From positions 1 to 40,497 of IMG/VR virus record IMGVR_UViG_3300012964_000022: a stretch of DNA of 40,497 nt; one strand, written 5' to 3'. Made by a program: the position numbers and the translations under genes. How positions within the stretch are numbered: the stretch's first letter is position 1; the number at the start of each line of letters is the position of its first letter. Of the stretch, positions 23,061-30,217 are shown in pieces. The stretch is from a virus. Below the pieces are notes generated by a model, which saw nothing but the letters and a program-made list of their open reading frames with translations, did not search any database and had not been told where the DNA came from.

Positions 23061-24566
23061 ACAGAATGCTCCCATCTCCGTGTATGCCCGCTTCACGCCA
23101 GTCCCCCTGAACTCGATCTTCCCCGCCGGCCTGCTCGCGGCCTGCGCGGCCAGGGCCTTGGCCCAGAAGTGATCGGCATGGCCCGTCTCCTCGGTCTTGT
23201 CCGCGTCGAAGCGGAAGTGCCCGGTCGCGGTCTCATACTTTTTCACGCTGTGCAGCGAATTGCGGATCGCGTTGGAGATGGGGATCCGGCTCTGCAGGTC
23301 CTCGAAATTCTTCTTCAGCCCCGTGGCCATCGCCTCTTTGCTGGCCACGGTGAAGTCGATCCCCTCGACCTTGTGCTCGCCGAATTTCTCGACGGCCTCC
23401 TCGGCCATCTGCATGCCCAGCCCGGTCTGGTCGATGCACGCCCGCCTCACGCCCGGGTGCCCGAGCAGCCGGAAGAGGATCCGCTTCTGCACGAAGAAAG
23501 GCTGCTTCAAAAGCTCGATCACCGCCCGGCCCCATGCCACCCCGTCCTTCGCCTCGTCCACCCAGATCACCGACAGGTCCCGCCTCCGCCCCACGTCAAA
23601 ACCTATATAAATGTTTTGTAGGGGCGATTCGGGAATCGCCCCTACGGTTGGAGGAGGTAGAGGAGGTTCTGAGGAGGTGCGACGGAATATCTTGTAAGCC
23701 TCTTTCGCTTCATCCACGGTCTCCGCGGCCCAGCCCGGCAATGCTTCGCACTGTTCGCTCTCCACCTGGGTGATCAGGTCATAGGTGAGGAAAGCCGTGG
23801 CCTCGTCCAGGAACTCCACCTCGTATTCCTGGGCCCATCCTTCTTCATCCCCGAACCCCTTCTTCAGCTCCTCCACCGTCGTGGGTTTCCCGCTTTCATC
23901 GCGCAGGACCAGCCCTTCCTTGATCGCCAGCTGGATGGGGACCACGTGCTTGGAGTAGCCGTTGTCCGCCGTGCAGAGTTCGTAGAACTTGTTCTTCTTG
24001 CCGAAGGGCGTAGAGATGATCCGGATCTTGAACCCCCTGGTGATAGTGGGATAGAGGGCCCGCCAGATGGCCCGGCTGTCCTTGTGCAGCGCGAACTCGT
24101 CCAGGAGGATATTCGCCGACCAGCCCCGGGCCGTGTCCGGATTGGCCGGCAGTCCGATGATCCGCGAGCCGTTGGGGAAGACGATCTCCAGCATTTTGTA
24201 CTCGGCGTCGCCTTCACCTTTGAAGGTTCCCTCGATCTCCTCCACCGCCACGTCGATCGCTTTGGCATGGACTTTGCTTTGGGCGATCAGTTCCTTGGAC
24301 TGCCTCTCCCCGCGGGACAGGCAGACCCACTTGGTCACCCGTTCGTAACAGTCGAACACGGCCTCCAGCGTGGCCCCGAAAGTCTTCCCCCCTTGCCGGG
24401 TGATCCGCCCGATCTTGAATCGCGATTTATCCTCGACCCACCGTTTTTGATAAAGGGTCAAAGGGATCACGGGCGATTGCGGATCCGGGGTTTTGCCTTT
24501 TGCCGAATCTGCGTAACCTGCGAAATGTGCGGATCTATTTTTCGGCCGTGCCGCCCGTGATGCCAT
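23058..24566 (-). CDS. Terminase large subunit (Mu gp28-like)
   Basis: The product has 502 residues. The ATPase has a Walker A-like ITRQGGKT (55-62) and Walker B ILLDEF (153-158). The nuclease half begins near residue 319 with IYIGFDVGRRRDLS, carrying the first acidic metal ligand. Two repeat-derived segments are present: residues ~11-27 (AHFAGYADSAKGKTPDP) and residues ~307-317 (TVGAIPESPLQ), the latter between ATPase and nuclease. The start lies within the gp27-like gene. The enzyme packages DNA and, in Mu-type phages, cuts in host DNA beyond the phage end. Confidence 0.9.
   Translation of the reverse strand: MASRAARPKNRSAHFAGYADSAKGKTPDPQSPVIPLTLYQKRWVEDKSRFKIGRITRQGGKTFGATLEAVFDCYERVTKWVCLSRGERQSKELIAQSKVHAKAIDVAVEEIEGTFKGEGDAEYKMLEIVFPNGSRIIGLPANPDTARGWSANILLDEFALHKDSRAIWRALYPTITRGFKIRIISTPFGKKNKFYELCTADNGYSKHVVPIQLAIKEGLVLRDESGKPTTVEELKKGFGDEEGWAQEYEVEFLDEATAFLTYDLITQVESEQCEALPGWAAETVDEAKEAYKIFRRTSSEPPLPPPTVGAIPESPLQNIYIGFDVGRRRDLSVIWVDEAKDGVAWGRAVIELLKQPFFVQKRILFRLLGHPGVRRACIDQTGLGMQMAEEAVEKFGEHKVEGIDFTVASKEAMATGLKKNFEDLQSRIPISNAIRNSLHSVKKYETATGHFRFDADKTEETGHADHFWAKALAAQAASRPAGKIEFRGTGVKRAYTEMGAFC
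23617..23645. repeat. Oriented palindromic element inside the terminase gene
   Basis: Perfect 13-bp arms GTAGGGGCGATTC (23618-23630) and GAATCGCCCCTAC (23633-23645), loop GG. In frame it reads VGAIPESPLQ in the linker between ATPase and nuclease domains. Confidence 0.92.
24500..24533. repeat. Simple repeat of TCTGCGTAAC type in the terminase N-terminus
   Basis: Units such as aatctgcgtaacctgcgaaat begin directly after the gp27 stop and are translated as part of the first 27 terminase residues. Related arrays lie at 31758-31798 and 33259-33292. Confidence 0.75.
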
Positions 24567-25074
24567 AGATCTCTTCCTTGATCATCTTCATGGCCTCGGG
24601 GCTGAGCCCCCGGGCCTTCCCTTTCTCCTCGATGTTCTTCACCGCCTGCCGCGCTTTTTCCCTGACCTCGCGCGCCCATTTCTTCTGGGTGACCGCGGCG
24701 CGGTTCAGCCGGGCGATCATGATTCCCATCTTGGAGACGTCCACCGTTTTCGGGTCCGGGGCCTCCATCTCCACCAGGACCTTGAAGGCCCTCTCCTGGC
24801 AGAGGCGCGTTAGCGCGTCGCCCATGACCCCTTCCTCGTCCCCCACCGCCTCGGTGATCGCCCGCGCCTGCTCGGTGGCGATTTTGATGGCGGATAACTT
24901 CTCCTCGAATTCCTTCCCGTATCTATGCGCGGCCGAGCGGGAGATCTCGTACCCCTGCTCCTTCAGCCAGGCCGCCAGCCCGTCATAATCGGCGAACCCG
25001 CCGGCGATCAGCTTCTTCTCGAACGCCTCCCGGATATCCTTCGGCAAGAGGCAGATTTTAGACCGCGCCGGCAT
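24535..25074 (-). CDS. Mu gp27-like small terminase candidate (DUF3486)
   Basis: The product has 179 residues. I choose the ATG at 25074, which overlaps the previous stop as TGATG with AAGGAG upstream, over two GTG codons just before it. ARSKICLLPKDIREAFEKKL and the later SRSAAHRYGKEFE (helix-turn-helix region) fit DUF3486, found directly before gp28 in Mu-like phages. It probably recognises the phage end for packaging. Confidence 0.85.
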   Translation of the reverse strand: MPARSKICLLPKDIREAFEKKLIAGGFADYDGLAAWLKEQGYEISRSAAHRYGKEFEEKLSAIKIATEQARAITEAVGDEEGVMGDALTRLCQERAFKVLVEMEAPDPKTVDVSKMGIMIARLNRAAVTQKKWAREVREKARQAVKNIEEKGKARGLSPEAMKMIKEEIYGITGGTAEK

Positions 25075-25385
25075 CACCACTCCTTGGGGCGGGCGATCCC
25101 GGGCTGGCAGTCCACCGTGTACTCCACGATGTCCACCCCGTTCCGGTTGATCTTAGCGAACCAGACCGGCCTATTGCGTTCCGAAATGGTCACCAGGTCC
25201 CGCTCCGCCAGGTAGTCTAGCTCCCTGCGCAGCTCGGTGATGGTGAGGTCGGGGATGCACGGGTCGATGGCGTTGCGGATGATCGCCTCTGAGGCCCCCA
25301 CCGGTTGCGCGGCATAAAGAGAGCGCAGGATCATCCATCGCAGTTCCTCCCTCCGCGCCTTGGCCAGGTCCATTTTGCCGCTCAT
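25074..25385 (-). CDS. Winged-helix phage protein of the Mu gp26 position
   Basis: The product has 103 residues. ARREELRWMILRSLYAAQP and the pattern ELRRELDYLAERDLVTI show a small winged helix. The family (called VpaChn25_0724 in some databases) is common immediately before gp27 in transposable phages. ATGA overlap with the previous gene and TGATG with the next indicate a tightly coupled packaging operon. Confidence 0.75.
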   Translation of the reverse strand: MSGKMDLAKARREELRWMILRSLYAAQPVGASEAIIRNAIDPCIPDLTITELRRELDYLAERDLVTISERNRPVWFAKINRNGVDIVEYTVDCQPGIARPKEW

Positions 25386-25717
25386 TCCTCCGTCTCCTTT
25401 TGCTTGCCGGCGGCCGATATCAGCCTGCCCAGGCGGTCCAGCTTGGTCAGGATCGTCACCTCATGGCGGATGAAGTCCTCCCGCCGCACGTAGCAAAGTG
25501 GCAGATCCGCCTTCATCTCCAGGACCTCGCGCTCCAGGGTCTGCTGCTTTTCCCGCTGGGTCTCCATCTTATTCGTGAGCTCCCCGAATTTCTCCGACAT
25601 TCCTTTCAGCCCCGAGCTGATCGTCCAGCGGGCCGTGGCGATGATCACCAGCGACCAGGCCGCGATCAACCCGAGCAGCCATCCGAAATGATCCCACGTC
25701 AGGCACTGCCCTTCCAT
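25382..25717 (-). CDS. Membrane-anchored coiled-coil protein (DUF2730, Mu gp25-like)
   Basis: The product has 111 residues. One membrane helix at ~12-30 (GWLLGLIAAWSLVIIATA) is followed by a coiled coil at ~38-75 (EKFGELTNKMETQREKQQ). GGGGGAGCG precedes the ATG. This matches DUF2730 of Mu-like phages. Its topology would also suit an inner-membrane spanin, but it lies between lysis and packaging genes. Confidence 0.75.
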   Translation of the reverse strand: MEGQCLTWDHFGWLLGLIAAWSLVIIATARWTISSGLKGMSEKFGELTNKMETQREKQQTLEREVLEMKADLPLCYVRREDFIRHEVTILTKLDRLGRLISAAGKQKETEE

Positions 25718-25735
25718 CGCTCCCCCAGGGTTCGC

Positions 25736-26209
25736 TCAAATCTTCAGCCCGCTCGCGCCTACTACGCGCGAGATGATTTTCTCCATCTTCTCCCGGCCGG
25801 TCTCCGGATCCACCGGCCCGGCAAAGCGCCCGGAAGGTTCTCCCGTCTTGATGTATTCCTCGTCGAAATACCATTGCGTGCAGAGCGGGCCATCATAGGA
25901 AACCGCGAAGGCCAGGAGGTAATAATCATGGCCGTTGGGCTCTTTCTTGCGGACGTAGGCAAAGGACATGACGGTCATGTTCTCTTTGACGTCCGCGCGC
26001 ACCGCCCAGAAATCCCCATTGGGCAACTCCTCCGCCGCAATGATTTCTTCTTTCCATTCCGCGCCCAGAAAATCAGGCGCTTTTTCGGGGACGGTGATCT
26101 TGTAAGTCCCGCGGGGGCTGACTAGGCGCTTCTCTTTTTCCGGCTCAGCTCCCCAGCCCCATGCGCAGGCCAGAAGCAGCGCGATCGCCAGGATAAAGAT
26201 TCTCTTCAT
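25736..26209 (-). CDS. Exported protein of unknown function
   Basis: The product has 157 residues with a signal peptide (KRIFILAIALLLACAWGWG); a cysteine at residue 15 could also be a weak lipobox. The mature part has a compact mixed alpha/beta pattern (GTYKITVPEKAPDFLGAEWK, YYLLAFAVSYDG). It lies in the lysis cluster. It may be a lysogen-expressed periplasmic protein rather than a lysis factor; no family is recognised. Confidence 0.6.
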   Translation of the reverse strand: MKRIFILAIALLLACAWGWGAEPEKEKRLVSPRGTYKITVPEKAPDFLGAEWKEEIIAAEELPNGDFWAVRADVKENMTVMSFAYVRKKEPNGHDYYLLAFAVSYDGPLCTQWYFDEEYIKTGEPSGRFAGPVDPETGREKMEKIISRVVGASGLKI

Positions 26210-26235
26210 GACTCGATCCTTGTCTTTCCTTTTTT

Positions 26236-26261
26236 GTAGGGGCGAGTTTCAAACCCGCCCC
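26236..26261. repeat. Oriented palindromic element, GTTT type (intergenic)
   Basis: TGTAGGGGCGAGTTTC followed by AAACCCGCCCC. Arms pair apart from one internal mismatch. It sits in the 87-base gap between the exported protein and the holin candidate; nothing else is visible there. Confidence 0.8.
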
Positions 26262-26296
26262 ATTAAAACCCCGTTCTCAACGCCGCCGATCTGCGG

Positions 26297-26650
26297 CTAT
26301 CCTGTCGGGGGTTTAGTCAGCTTTTTGATCAGGTCATAGAGCAGAGTGGCCACGCCGGAGACGTAGCCGACGTTCACAGTGGTGTCGACATACCCGGTCC
26401 CCGGCGAGGGTCCCACGTTCAAGAGCGCGGCGAGCCCGCCCAGGAGGAGTACGACGACGGGCGCGTACTTACTCTGGATCCATTTCTTTAGGACCTGGGT
26501 CAACCCGATCACGACCAGGGGCGCCAGATACCCGATGATCGCCGCGAAATCAAGAGGCTGCCCCGACGCAGGCTCGGCAGCCAGAAGGCTCCCCGGAAAA
26601 AAGGCGATCGTTACGAAGATCATCGCCAATAGCATAAAAATCATCTTCAT
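26297..26650 (-). CDS. Holin candidate, three hydrophobic segments
   Basis: The product has 117 residues from the ATG at 26650 behind AAGGAGGAAAAC. Hydrophobic segments lie at ~1-23, ~35-52 and ~62-80, and a basic tail (LIKKLTKPP) closes the chain. Size, topology and position beside the transglycosylase suit a phage holin. The first segment might be a cleaved signal. Confidence 0.62.
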   Translation of the reverse strand: MKMIFMLLAMIFVTIAFFPGSLLAAEPASGQPLDFAAIIGYLAPLVVIGLTQVLKKWIQSKYAPVVVLLLGGLAALLNVGPSPGTGYVDTTVNVGYVSGVATLLYDLIKKLTKPPTG

Positions 26651-26675
26651 GTTTTCCTCCTTTTTTTGCTGACAA

Positions 26676-26708
26676 GATTGATCATTGCCCATTGATCATT
26701 GGTTATTG
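26676..26708. repeat. Simple repeat of TGATCATTG type at a gene end
   Basis: Two exact copies of attgatcatt and a partial third include the stop codon of the next small gene. Confidence 0.7.
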
Positions 26709-26885
26709 TTTTTTCAGCGGGTCTTTCGGCCTCGATGCCTCCATCACTGTTATCAGGGCCTCGAAATCCTTGGCCGTCGGATCGACTTTTTGCCAGGCCG
26801 CGGAGACGTCGTTGATAATCTGCGGCCCCTCCTGGGCGATCCTCCCGATCAGCAAGAGTGAAGCGAATATTGCGGTGGGGTCCAT
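26703..26885 (-). CDS. Small protein of the lysis cluster
   Basis: The product has 60 residues from the ATG at 26885, with AAGGAGG upstream. A short hydrophobic helix (AIFASLLLIGRIAQ) is followed by an amphipathic helical part. Its final codons and stop lie in a TGATCATTG repeat. It may be a holin partner; no family is known to me. Confidence 0.58.
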   Translation of the reverse strand: MDPTAIFASLLLIGRIAQEGPQIINDVSAAWQKVDPTAKDFEALITVMEASRPKDPLKKQ

Positions 26886-26899
26886 CTCTTCATCCTCCT

Positions 26900-26926
26900 T
26901 GTAAGGGCGATTCATGGATCGCCCTT
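26900..26926. repeat. Oriented palindromic element, GATTC type (intergenic)
   Basis: TGTAAGGGCGATTC with arms AAGGGCGAT (26903-26911) and ATCGCCCTT (26918-26926). Next to it, at 26938-26963, stands another simple repeat, caactcccaactctcaactc. Confidence 0.8.
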
Positions 26927-26965
26927 TTGTTCATTTCCCAACTCCCAACTCTCAACTCCCATCCA

Positions 26966-27379
26966 TCAAAACAGCGGCTTCTGCTGTTCCTTCGGAATCT
27001 TCTTTTGGTAATATTCCGTCAGCTCTGCCAGCGCCTTCTGCAAGGCTTTCTGGACAAGCTCCACCGCGGACTGCGGCTTCTCCCCTCTCTTGTATTCCGC
27101 CATCGCCTTCGACAAAGCCTGGTGCTCATCCACGAACTTATTCCCGATCTTTTCATACTCCGCCCACCCCGCGTCCGAGATCAGCCCCGTTGCCCGCATC
27201 TCTGTGAAGGTCCCGTTGATCATCTTGTACGTGGTGGCCGAAGTGGATAGGGATCGGTACGCCGAATAGGCAAAAGGATCCTCCGGCGCCTTCTGCGGCA
27301 GCCCGCACCCCCAGGCGAAAGCCAGAATCCCGATGATCGCGATGGCGATCATGCTTTTAAATCCGCAATTTCTTTTCAT
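26966..27379 (-). CDS. Lipoprotein of the lysis cluster
   Basis: The product has 137 residues from the ATG at 27379 behind AGGAGGGGAAG. The N-terminus has a signal with a lipobox ending FAWGC at about residue 22. The rest is helical (ALSKAMAEYKRGEKPQSAVE, KALQKALAELTEYYQKK). It could be an outer-membrane spanin subunit by position and class, although spanins of this kind are usually shorter. Confidence 0.62.
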   Translation of the reverse strand: MKRNCGFKSMIAIAIIGILAFAWGCGLPQKAPEDPFAYSAYRSLSTSATTYKMINGTFTEMRATGLISDAGWAEYEKIGNKFVDEHQALSKAMAEYKRGEKPQSAVELVQKALQKALAELTEYYQKKIPKEQQKPLF

Positions 27380-27394
27380 CTTCCCCTCCTTTCC

Positions 27395-27423
27395 TTTCAG
27401 CTTTGAGCTTTGAGCTTTGAGCT
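27395..27423. repeat. Simple tandem repeat of AGCTTTG type
   Basis: Three near-exact copies of agctttg follow one another. The array forms the C-terminal codons (KLKAQS) and the stop of the transglycosylase gene. Confidence 0.78.
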
Positions 27424-27999
27424 GTATTCGCGGTATTTCCCCCAAATCTTTTCCACGTAATCCCAAACCTGCATGAAATCGGGCTTCCTGCCCGCCACCA
27501 TGCACTTCGGCGAGGCCAGCAGCCGGGAGGAAAACTTCCACGTCTGCCATTTCCCCGCGACCGTGGCCAGGGGCTGAAAGCCGAATTCCTCTTCCCTCGC
27601 CAGGCGCAGCGCCTGGTTGACGTAACCGCGCCCGCAGTTGTAGGCCGCCAGCATGAACTTCAGCTTCTCCTCCCGATCTGGGATTTCCGGGAACCGGTCA
27701 TGCTGGATCCGATCGTACTGGACCCCCGCGGCGATATTCTTCTCCGGCTCGAATACCTCGTGGGTATCCAGCCTCATCTCCCGCGCCGTGCCGGGCATCA
27801 GCTGCATGAGTCCCTGGGCGCCGGAGGGTGACTGGGCGGTGGGATTGAACCTGGACTCCTGCCAGATCTGCGCCTTGATGAGCAACGGAATATTCACCGC
27901 GGCAGGTTGGGCCGAGTAGGGACTCGCCCATTCTTCAGGGAAAAACTTGCGGGCATACGTGGTGATCAGGCCGTCAAATCGGTCCTCATCTTTGTTCAT
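27397..27999 (-). CDS. Lytic transglycosylase, phage endolysin
   Basis: The product has 200 residues with an SLT domain: QIWQESRFNPTAQSPSGAQG holds the catalytic Glu, followed by GLMQLMPGTAREM and AAYNCGRGYVNQAL. No signal peptide is visible, so it should need the holin. It cleaves the MurNAc-GlcNAc bond of murein. Its last residues (SSKLKAQS) derive from a simple repeat, as if the original stop was replaced. The ATG at 27999 follows GAAGG. Confidence 0.86.
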   Translation of the reverse strand: MNKDEDRFDGLITTYARKFFPEEWASPYSAQPAAVNIPLLIKAQIWQESRFNPTAQSPSGAQGLMQLMPGTAREMRLDTHEVFEPEKNIAAGVQYDRIQHDRFPEIPDREEKLKFMLAAYNCGRGYVNQALRLAREEEFGFQPLATVAGKWQTWKFSSRLLASPKCMVAGRKPDFMQVWDYVEKIWGKYREYSSKLKAQS

Positions 28000-28041
28000 G
28001 CCTTCATTGTGGGTTAAGGGGGATTACAAGGGAAGATGGTA

Positions 28042-28070
28042 GGATAACGAGTTGATACGAGTTGATACGA
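28042..28070. promoter_or_regulatory. 10-bp direct repeats before the lysis/late genes
   Basis: gttgatacga occurs twice exactly (28051-28070), preceded by a degenerate copy ggataacga at 28042-28050. A 10-bp period puts all copies on one face of the helix. They lie in the only sizeable gap between the excisionase-like gene and the transglycosylase, where a Mu-type late promoter would be expected. No clear -10/-35 pair is seen. Confidence 0.45.
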
Positions 28071-28074
28071 GGGC

Positions 28075-28269
28075 TTAAAAAATTCTTTCTTTTGGCGAGT
28101 TTATTTCGAGGAAAGTGGTGATTTCGCTCTTCCGGATGCGCCATTGCCACCCGACTTTAAGCGCCCGGATCTTTTGCTCGTAGATCATTCTTTTTAGATT
28201 GCAGATCGAAGTCTTCAGAATTTCGGCCGCCTCCCGCGTGGTCAGCAACTCATCCCCGTAAAGGTCCAT
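28075..28269 (-). CDS. Excisionase/MerR-type helix-turn-helix protein
   Basis: The product has 64 residues: LLTTREAAEILKTSICNLKR, IRALKVGWQWRIRKSEI. This is the compact winged HTH_17 domain of excisionase-like proteins. GAGGAGGGGGCG precedes the ATG. Since transposable phages need no excisionase, it more likely regulates transcription, perhaps at the adjacent 10-bp repeats, in the role of Mor or C. Confidence 0.75.
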   Translation of the reverse strand: MDLYGDELLTTREAAEILKTSICNLKRMIYEQKIRALKVGWQWRIRKSEITTFLEINSPKERIF

Positions 28270-28289
28270 CGCCCCCTCCTCTTTTTTTT

Positions 28290-28322
28290 ATTCCGCATTC
28301 CGCATTCCGCATTCCGCATTCG
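28290..28322. repeat. 7-bp tandem repeat (ATTCCGC)n
   Basis: Four to five exact units lie between the HTH gene and the GemA stop codon. A related array is translated inside the transposase gene (34750-34783). Confidence 0.85.
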
Positions 28323-28323
28323 A

Positions 28324-28731
28324 TTAATTCCATCTTACTTCCCGGTCCCGCATCGCCTTCAGCCCCTCGATCACCCGCTGCGCCGCTTTCCCGGAAAGCT
28401 CCTCCGGCTTCTCCTTCCCGGTCATCTTGCGGATGAACCCGTAAAGCCGCGCCGGCCACCACCCCAGGTCCTCCATGAGATGATAAATAACCTTCTTCTG
28501 CCCCTCGCTTGCATACTCGGGTAGGGGCGGCCCTGCGTGGCCGCCCGACCTTCGTTTTTTGAACCCGAGGGATTTGAAAACCAGGAGGACCTTCTCGAAC
28601 CCGAAATCATCCAGATGTACCGAAGACTCCGCCCCCCCATGCGCCTTCAGGATCTCCCGGTACTGTTCCTCCGAAAGCCCCAGCTGCGCCTTGGCGACAT
28701 GAATCAATTGAATTTGTTTTTTATTAATCAA
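28324..28731 (-). CDS. gemA: GemA-like protein (Mu gp16, DUF1018)
   Basis: The product has 135 residues from a TTG start at 28731. MINKKQIQLIHVAKAQLGLS at the start and WWPARLYGFIRKMTGKEKPE later fit Mu GemA/gp16, which affects host gene expression in Mu. The middle (RSGGHAGPPLPE, ~75-87) is encoded by a palindromic element inserted between the two conserved halves. The TTG directly follows a long pentamer array that supplies GAGGTAGGG as ribosome site. Confidence 0.84.
   Translation of the reverse strand: MINKKQIQLIHVAKAQLGLSEEQYREILKAHGGAESSVHLDDFGFEKVLLVFKSLGFKKRRSGGHAGPPLPEYASEGQKKVIYHLMEDLGWWPARLYGFIRKMTGKEKPEELSGKAAQRVIEGLKAMRDREVRWN
28521..28546. repeat. Oriented palindromic element inside gemA
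   Basis: GTAGGGGCGGCC, arms GGGCGGCC (28525-28532) and GGCCGCCC (28539-28546), loop CTGCGT. It is translated as SGGHAGPPL without a frame change. Confidence 0.85.
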
Positions 28732-28925
28732 AACCCTACCTCACCAAACCTGACCGCGCCTTTCCGCACCATACCTGTCCAGACCATGCCGCGCCTTTCC
28801 TAGCCTTTCCGCTCCGATCCTCGCCCTGCCTTGCCCCACCAGGCCCCGCCACGCCCGGCGCCACCCTAACACGCCATCCCGCGCCAGACCGAACCGGCCC
28901 CCGCCATGCCATCCCCTACCTCTCC
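28731..28925. repeat. 195-bp array of 39 pentamers, NNNCC (GGNNN on the coding strand)
   Basis: Reading pentamers from 28731, 37 of 39 end in CC; only those at 28856 and 28866 differ. The first three positions vary freely. The array fills the gap exactly from the stop codon of the upstream gene (28926-28928) to the start codon of gemA (28729-28731). On the transcript it is (GGNNN)n, which could form two-layer G-quadruplexes and offers many weak ribosome sites. There is no gene in it. Confidence 0.93.
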
Positions 28926-29474
28926 TCATTGGACCTCAAACCGGGTAACCTGGAACCGGCCAAAGGACCCGCCCTTCGCCGGGCGGAAATCGCCGATCCC
29001 CACATTACGTCCTGCTAGATCTAGCATCTCCTTCAAAACCGCAACCGGAATTTCCATTTCGTCCACGATGAATTTGAAAGACAGGGCCCATTCCCTGAAG
29101 CATGGTCTTTTCCTTAGGACGCGGCCTTTTGTCGCGGGGACCACGACAGGCCGGGAATCGATTTCCCACTTGGGATTTAAATGGGGAATGGCAAATGGTT
29201 CTATGATCAAATAGCCGCCCGAAACCACATTTTTGTAGGTGACCTTCCTCCTCCCCGGGATCTGGAAGCTGGGTCCGGCGGTCTTGAGCGCCCCCATCAG
29301 ATGCTCCGCGGGCTGATAGACTGTTCCATCCGGCAGTTGATAAAGGCTCTTTTTGATATCGGCATCGCCGGAGGTCGCGCTCTGCTTCTTGCTTTTTGCG
29401 TCGTGATCCTCTACGGCAAAACGATGCTGCAACAATGGCGAAATTCCCTCGATCCTCACCTCGATGGTTTTCAT
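28926..29474 (-). CDS. Conserved phage protein of unknown role
   Basis: The product has 182 residues from the ATG at 29474 behind GGGAGGAAATA; residues encoded further upstream come from a simple repeat. KTIEVRIEGISPLLQHRF and the later YQPAEHLMGALKTAG mark a protein type I have seen in other phages, between Gam and GemA. It has an alternating strand pattern that faintly recalls RAMP-like folds. A role in DNA replication or protection of ends is possible but unproven. Confidence 0.65.
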   Translation of the reverse strand: MKTIEVRIEGISPLLQHRFAVEDHDAKSKKQSATSGDADIKKSLYQLPDGTVYQPAEHLMGALKTAGPSFQIPGRRKVTYKNVVSGGYLIIEPFAIPHLNPKWEIDSRPVVVPATKGRVLRKRPCFREWALSFKFIVDEMEIPVAVLKEMLDLAGRNVGIGDFRPAKGGSFGRFQVTRFEVQ

Positions 29475-29491
29475 TATTTCCTCCCTTCCTT

Positions 29492-29530
29492 GTTTTCCCT
29501 TTGCGCCCTTCGCGCCTTTGCGTGAGATCA
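29492..29530. repeat. Simple repeat of CTTTGCGCC..TTTGCGTGAGA type
   Basis: It lies between Gam and the following gene, and includes the Gam stop. Similar copies stand at 30823-30846 and 33228-33256, always with tttgcgtgaga at the same end. Confidence 0.75.
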
Positions 29531-30037
29531 TTCCGTCTCTGTTTTTAAAATCGCCTCCACGATCCGGTCAATATCCGAATCCGTGGCCTTGATGAATACC
29601 TCGTCTGTATCATTATCCACGGTCACCCCGAGCTTCTTCAGGTCTGCCGCCGGCAGCCGTCCCAGGGCCTTCTTCACCGGGGTCTCCGTGACCTTTATCA
29701 GCATCTCCTCCTGCTCCGGAAAATGCTTGCGAATCAGCATCACCACCTTGGCCTCGTCCTCCCAGCTGATCTCACCCTTCTGTTTCTGGTATCCGAACCG
29801 GATCCCGTGCAAAATCATCGTCCGCGGCTTCACGAAACTCTCCGGGCTTTCCTTGATCGCGTCGTGCAGCGCCAACTGGTTTTCCGCCGCCGCCTCCGCC
29901 CACTTGCGGATCGCCGGCAACTGCTTCCTCTTCAGCGCCGCCACCTCCGCCTCCAGCGCCTGCACCCGCTCCTTCAGCATCATCCTGGCCCCCGCCAGGT
30001 CCTGCGCCATCCGATCAAAATCAACCCCGCTTTCCAT
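29528..30037 (-). CDS. gam: Host-nuclease inhibitor Gam
   Basis: The product has 169 residues from the ATG at 30037 behind AGGGAGGGAAG. An N-terminal coiled coil (LKERVQALEAEVAALKRKQL) is followed by the Gam signature (RTMILHGIRFGYQKQKGEIS). Mu Gam is a Ku-like protein that binds double-stranded ends and blocks RecBCD-type nucleases. It protects linear phage DNA. Confidence 0.9.
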   Translation of the reverse strand: MESGVDFDRMAQDLAGARMMLKERVQALEAEVAALKRKQLPAIRKWAEAAAENQLALHDAIKESPESFVKPRTMILHGIRFGYQKQKGEISWEDEAKVVMLIRKHFPEQEEMLIKVTETPVKKALGRLPAADLKKLGVTVDNDTDEVFIKATDSDIDRIVEAILKTETE

Positions 30038-30194
30038 CTTCCCTCCCTAATCTTTTTTCGATCGCCTTCCGGTCTCTCTCCAGATGATCCATGACATGAT
30101 CAAGCGGCTGCATTTCCATCCGCAGCAGCCCCGCTTCCTCCCGGACCATATCCTGAATCATCCCCTTCGCCATCTCCCTGGTCTTCTTATCCAT
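30021..30194 (-). CDS. Small charged protein upstream of Gam
   Basis: The product has 57 residues (MDKKTREMAKGMIQDMVREE and so on). A very strong ribosome site, GGGGGAGGAGGAGC, precedes the ATG at 30194, and the end overlaps Gam by 17 bases. It is helical and Met/Glu/Lys-rich, with no motif. The length, ribosome site and coupling support a real gene. Confidence 0.68.
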   Translation of the reverse strand: MDKKTREMAKGMIQDMVREEAGLLRMEMQPLDHVMDHLERDRKAIEKRLGREDGKRG

Positions 30195-30217
30195 GCTCCT
30201 CCTCCCCCTCCTGTTTT

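Noticed and set aside
28075-28269. True excisionase with a partner integrase
   Set aside because: There is no tyrosine or serine integrase in the window; the phage moves by a DDE transposase, so the protein is more likely a regulator.
28741-28929. Leftward open frame of 62 codons over the pentamer array
   Set aside because: It is Gly/Arg/Trp-periodic translation of the NNNCC array, has no independent evidence, and ends within the array next to gemA.
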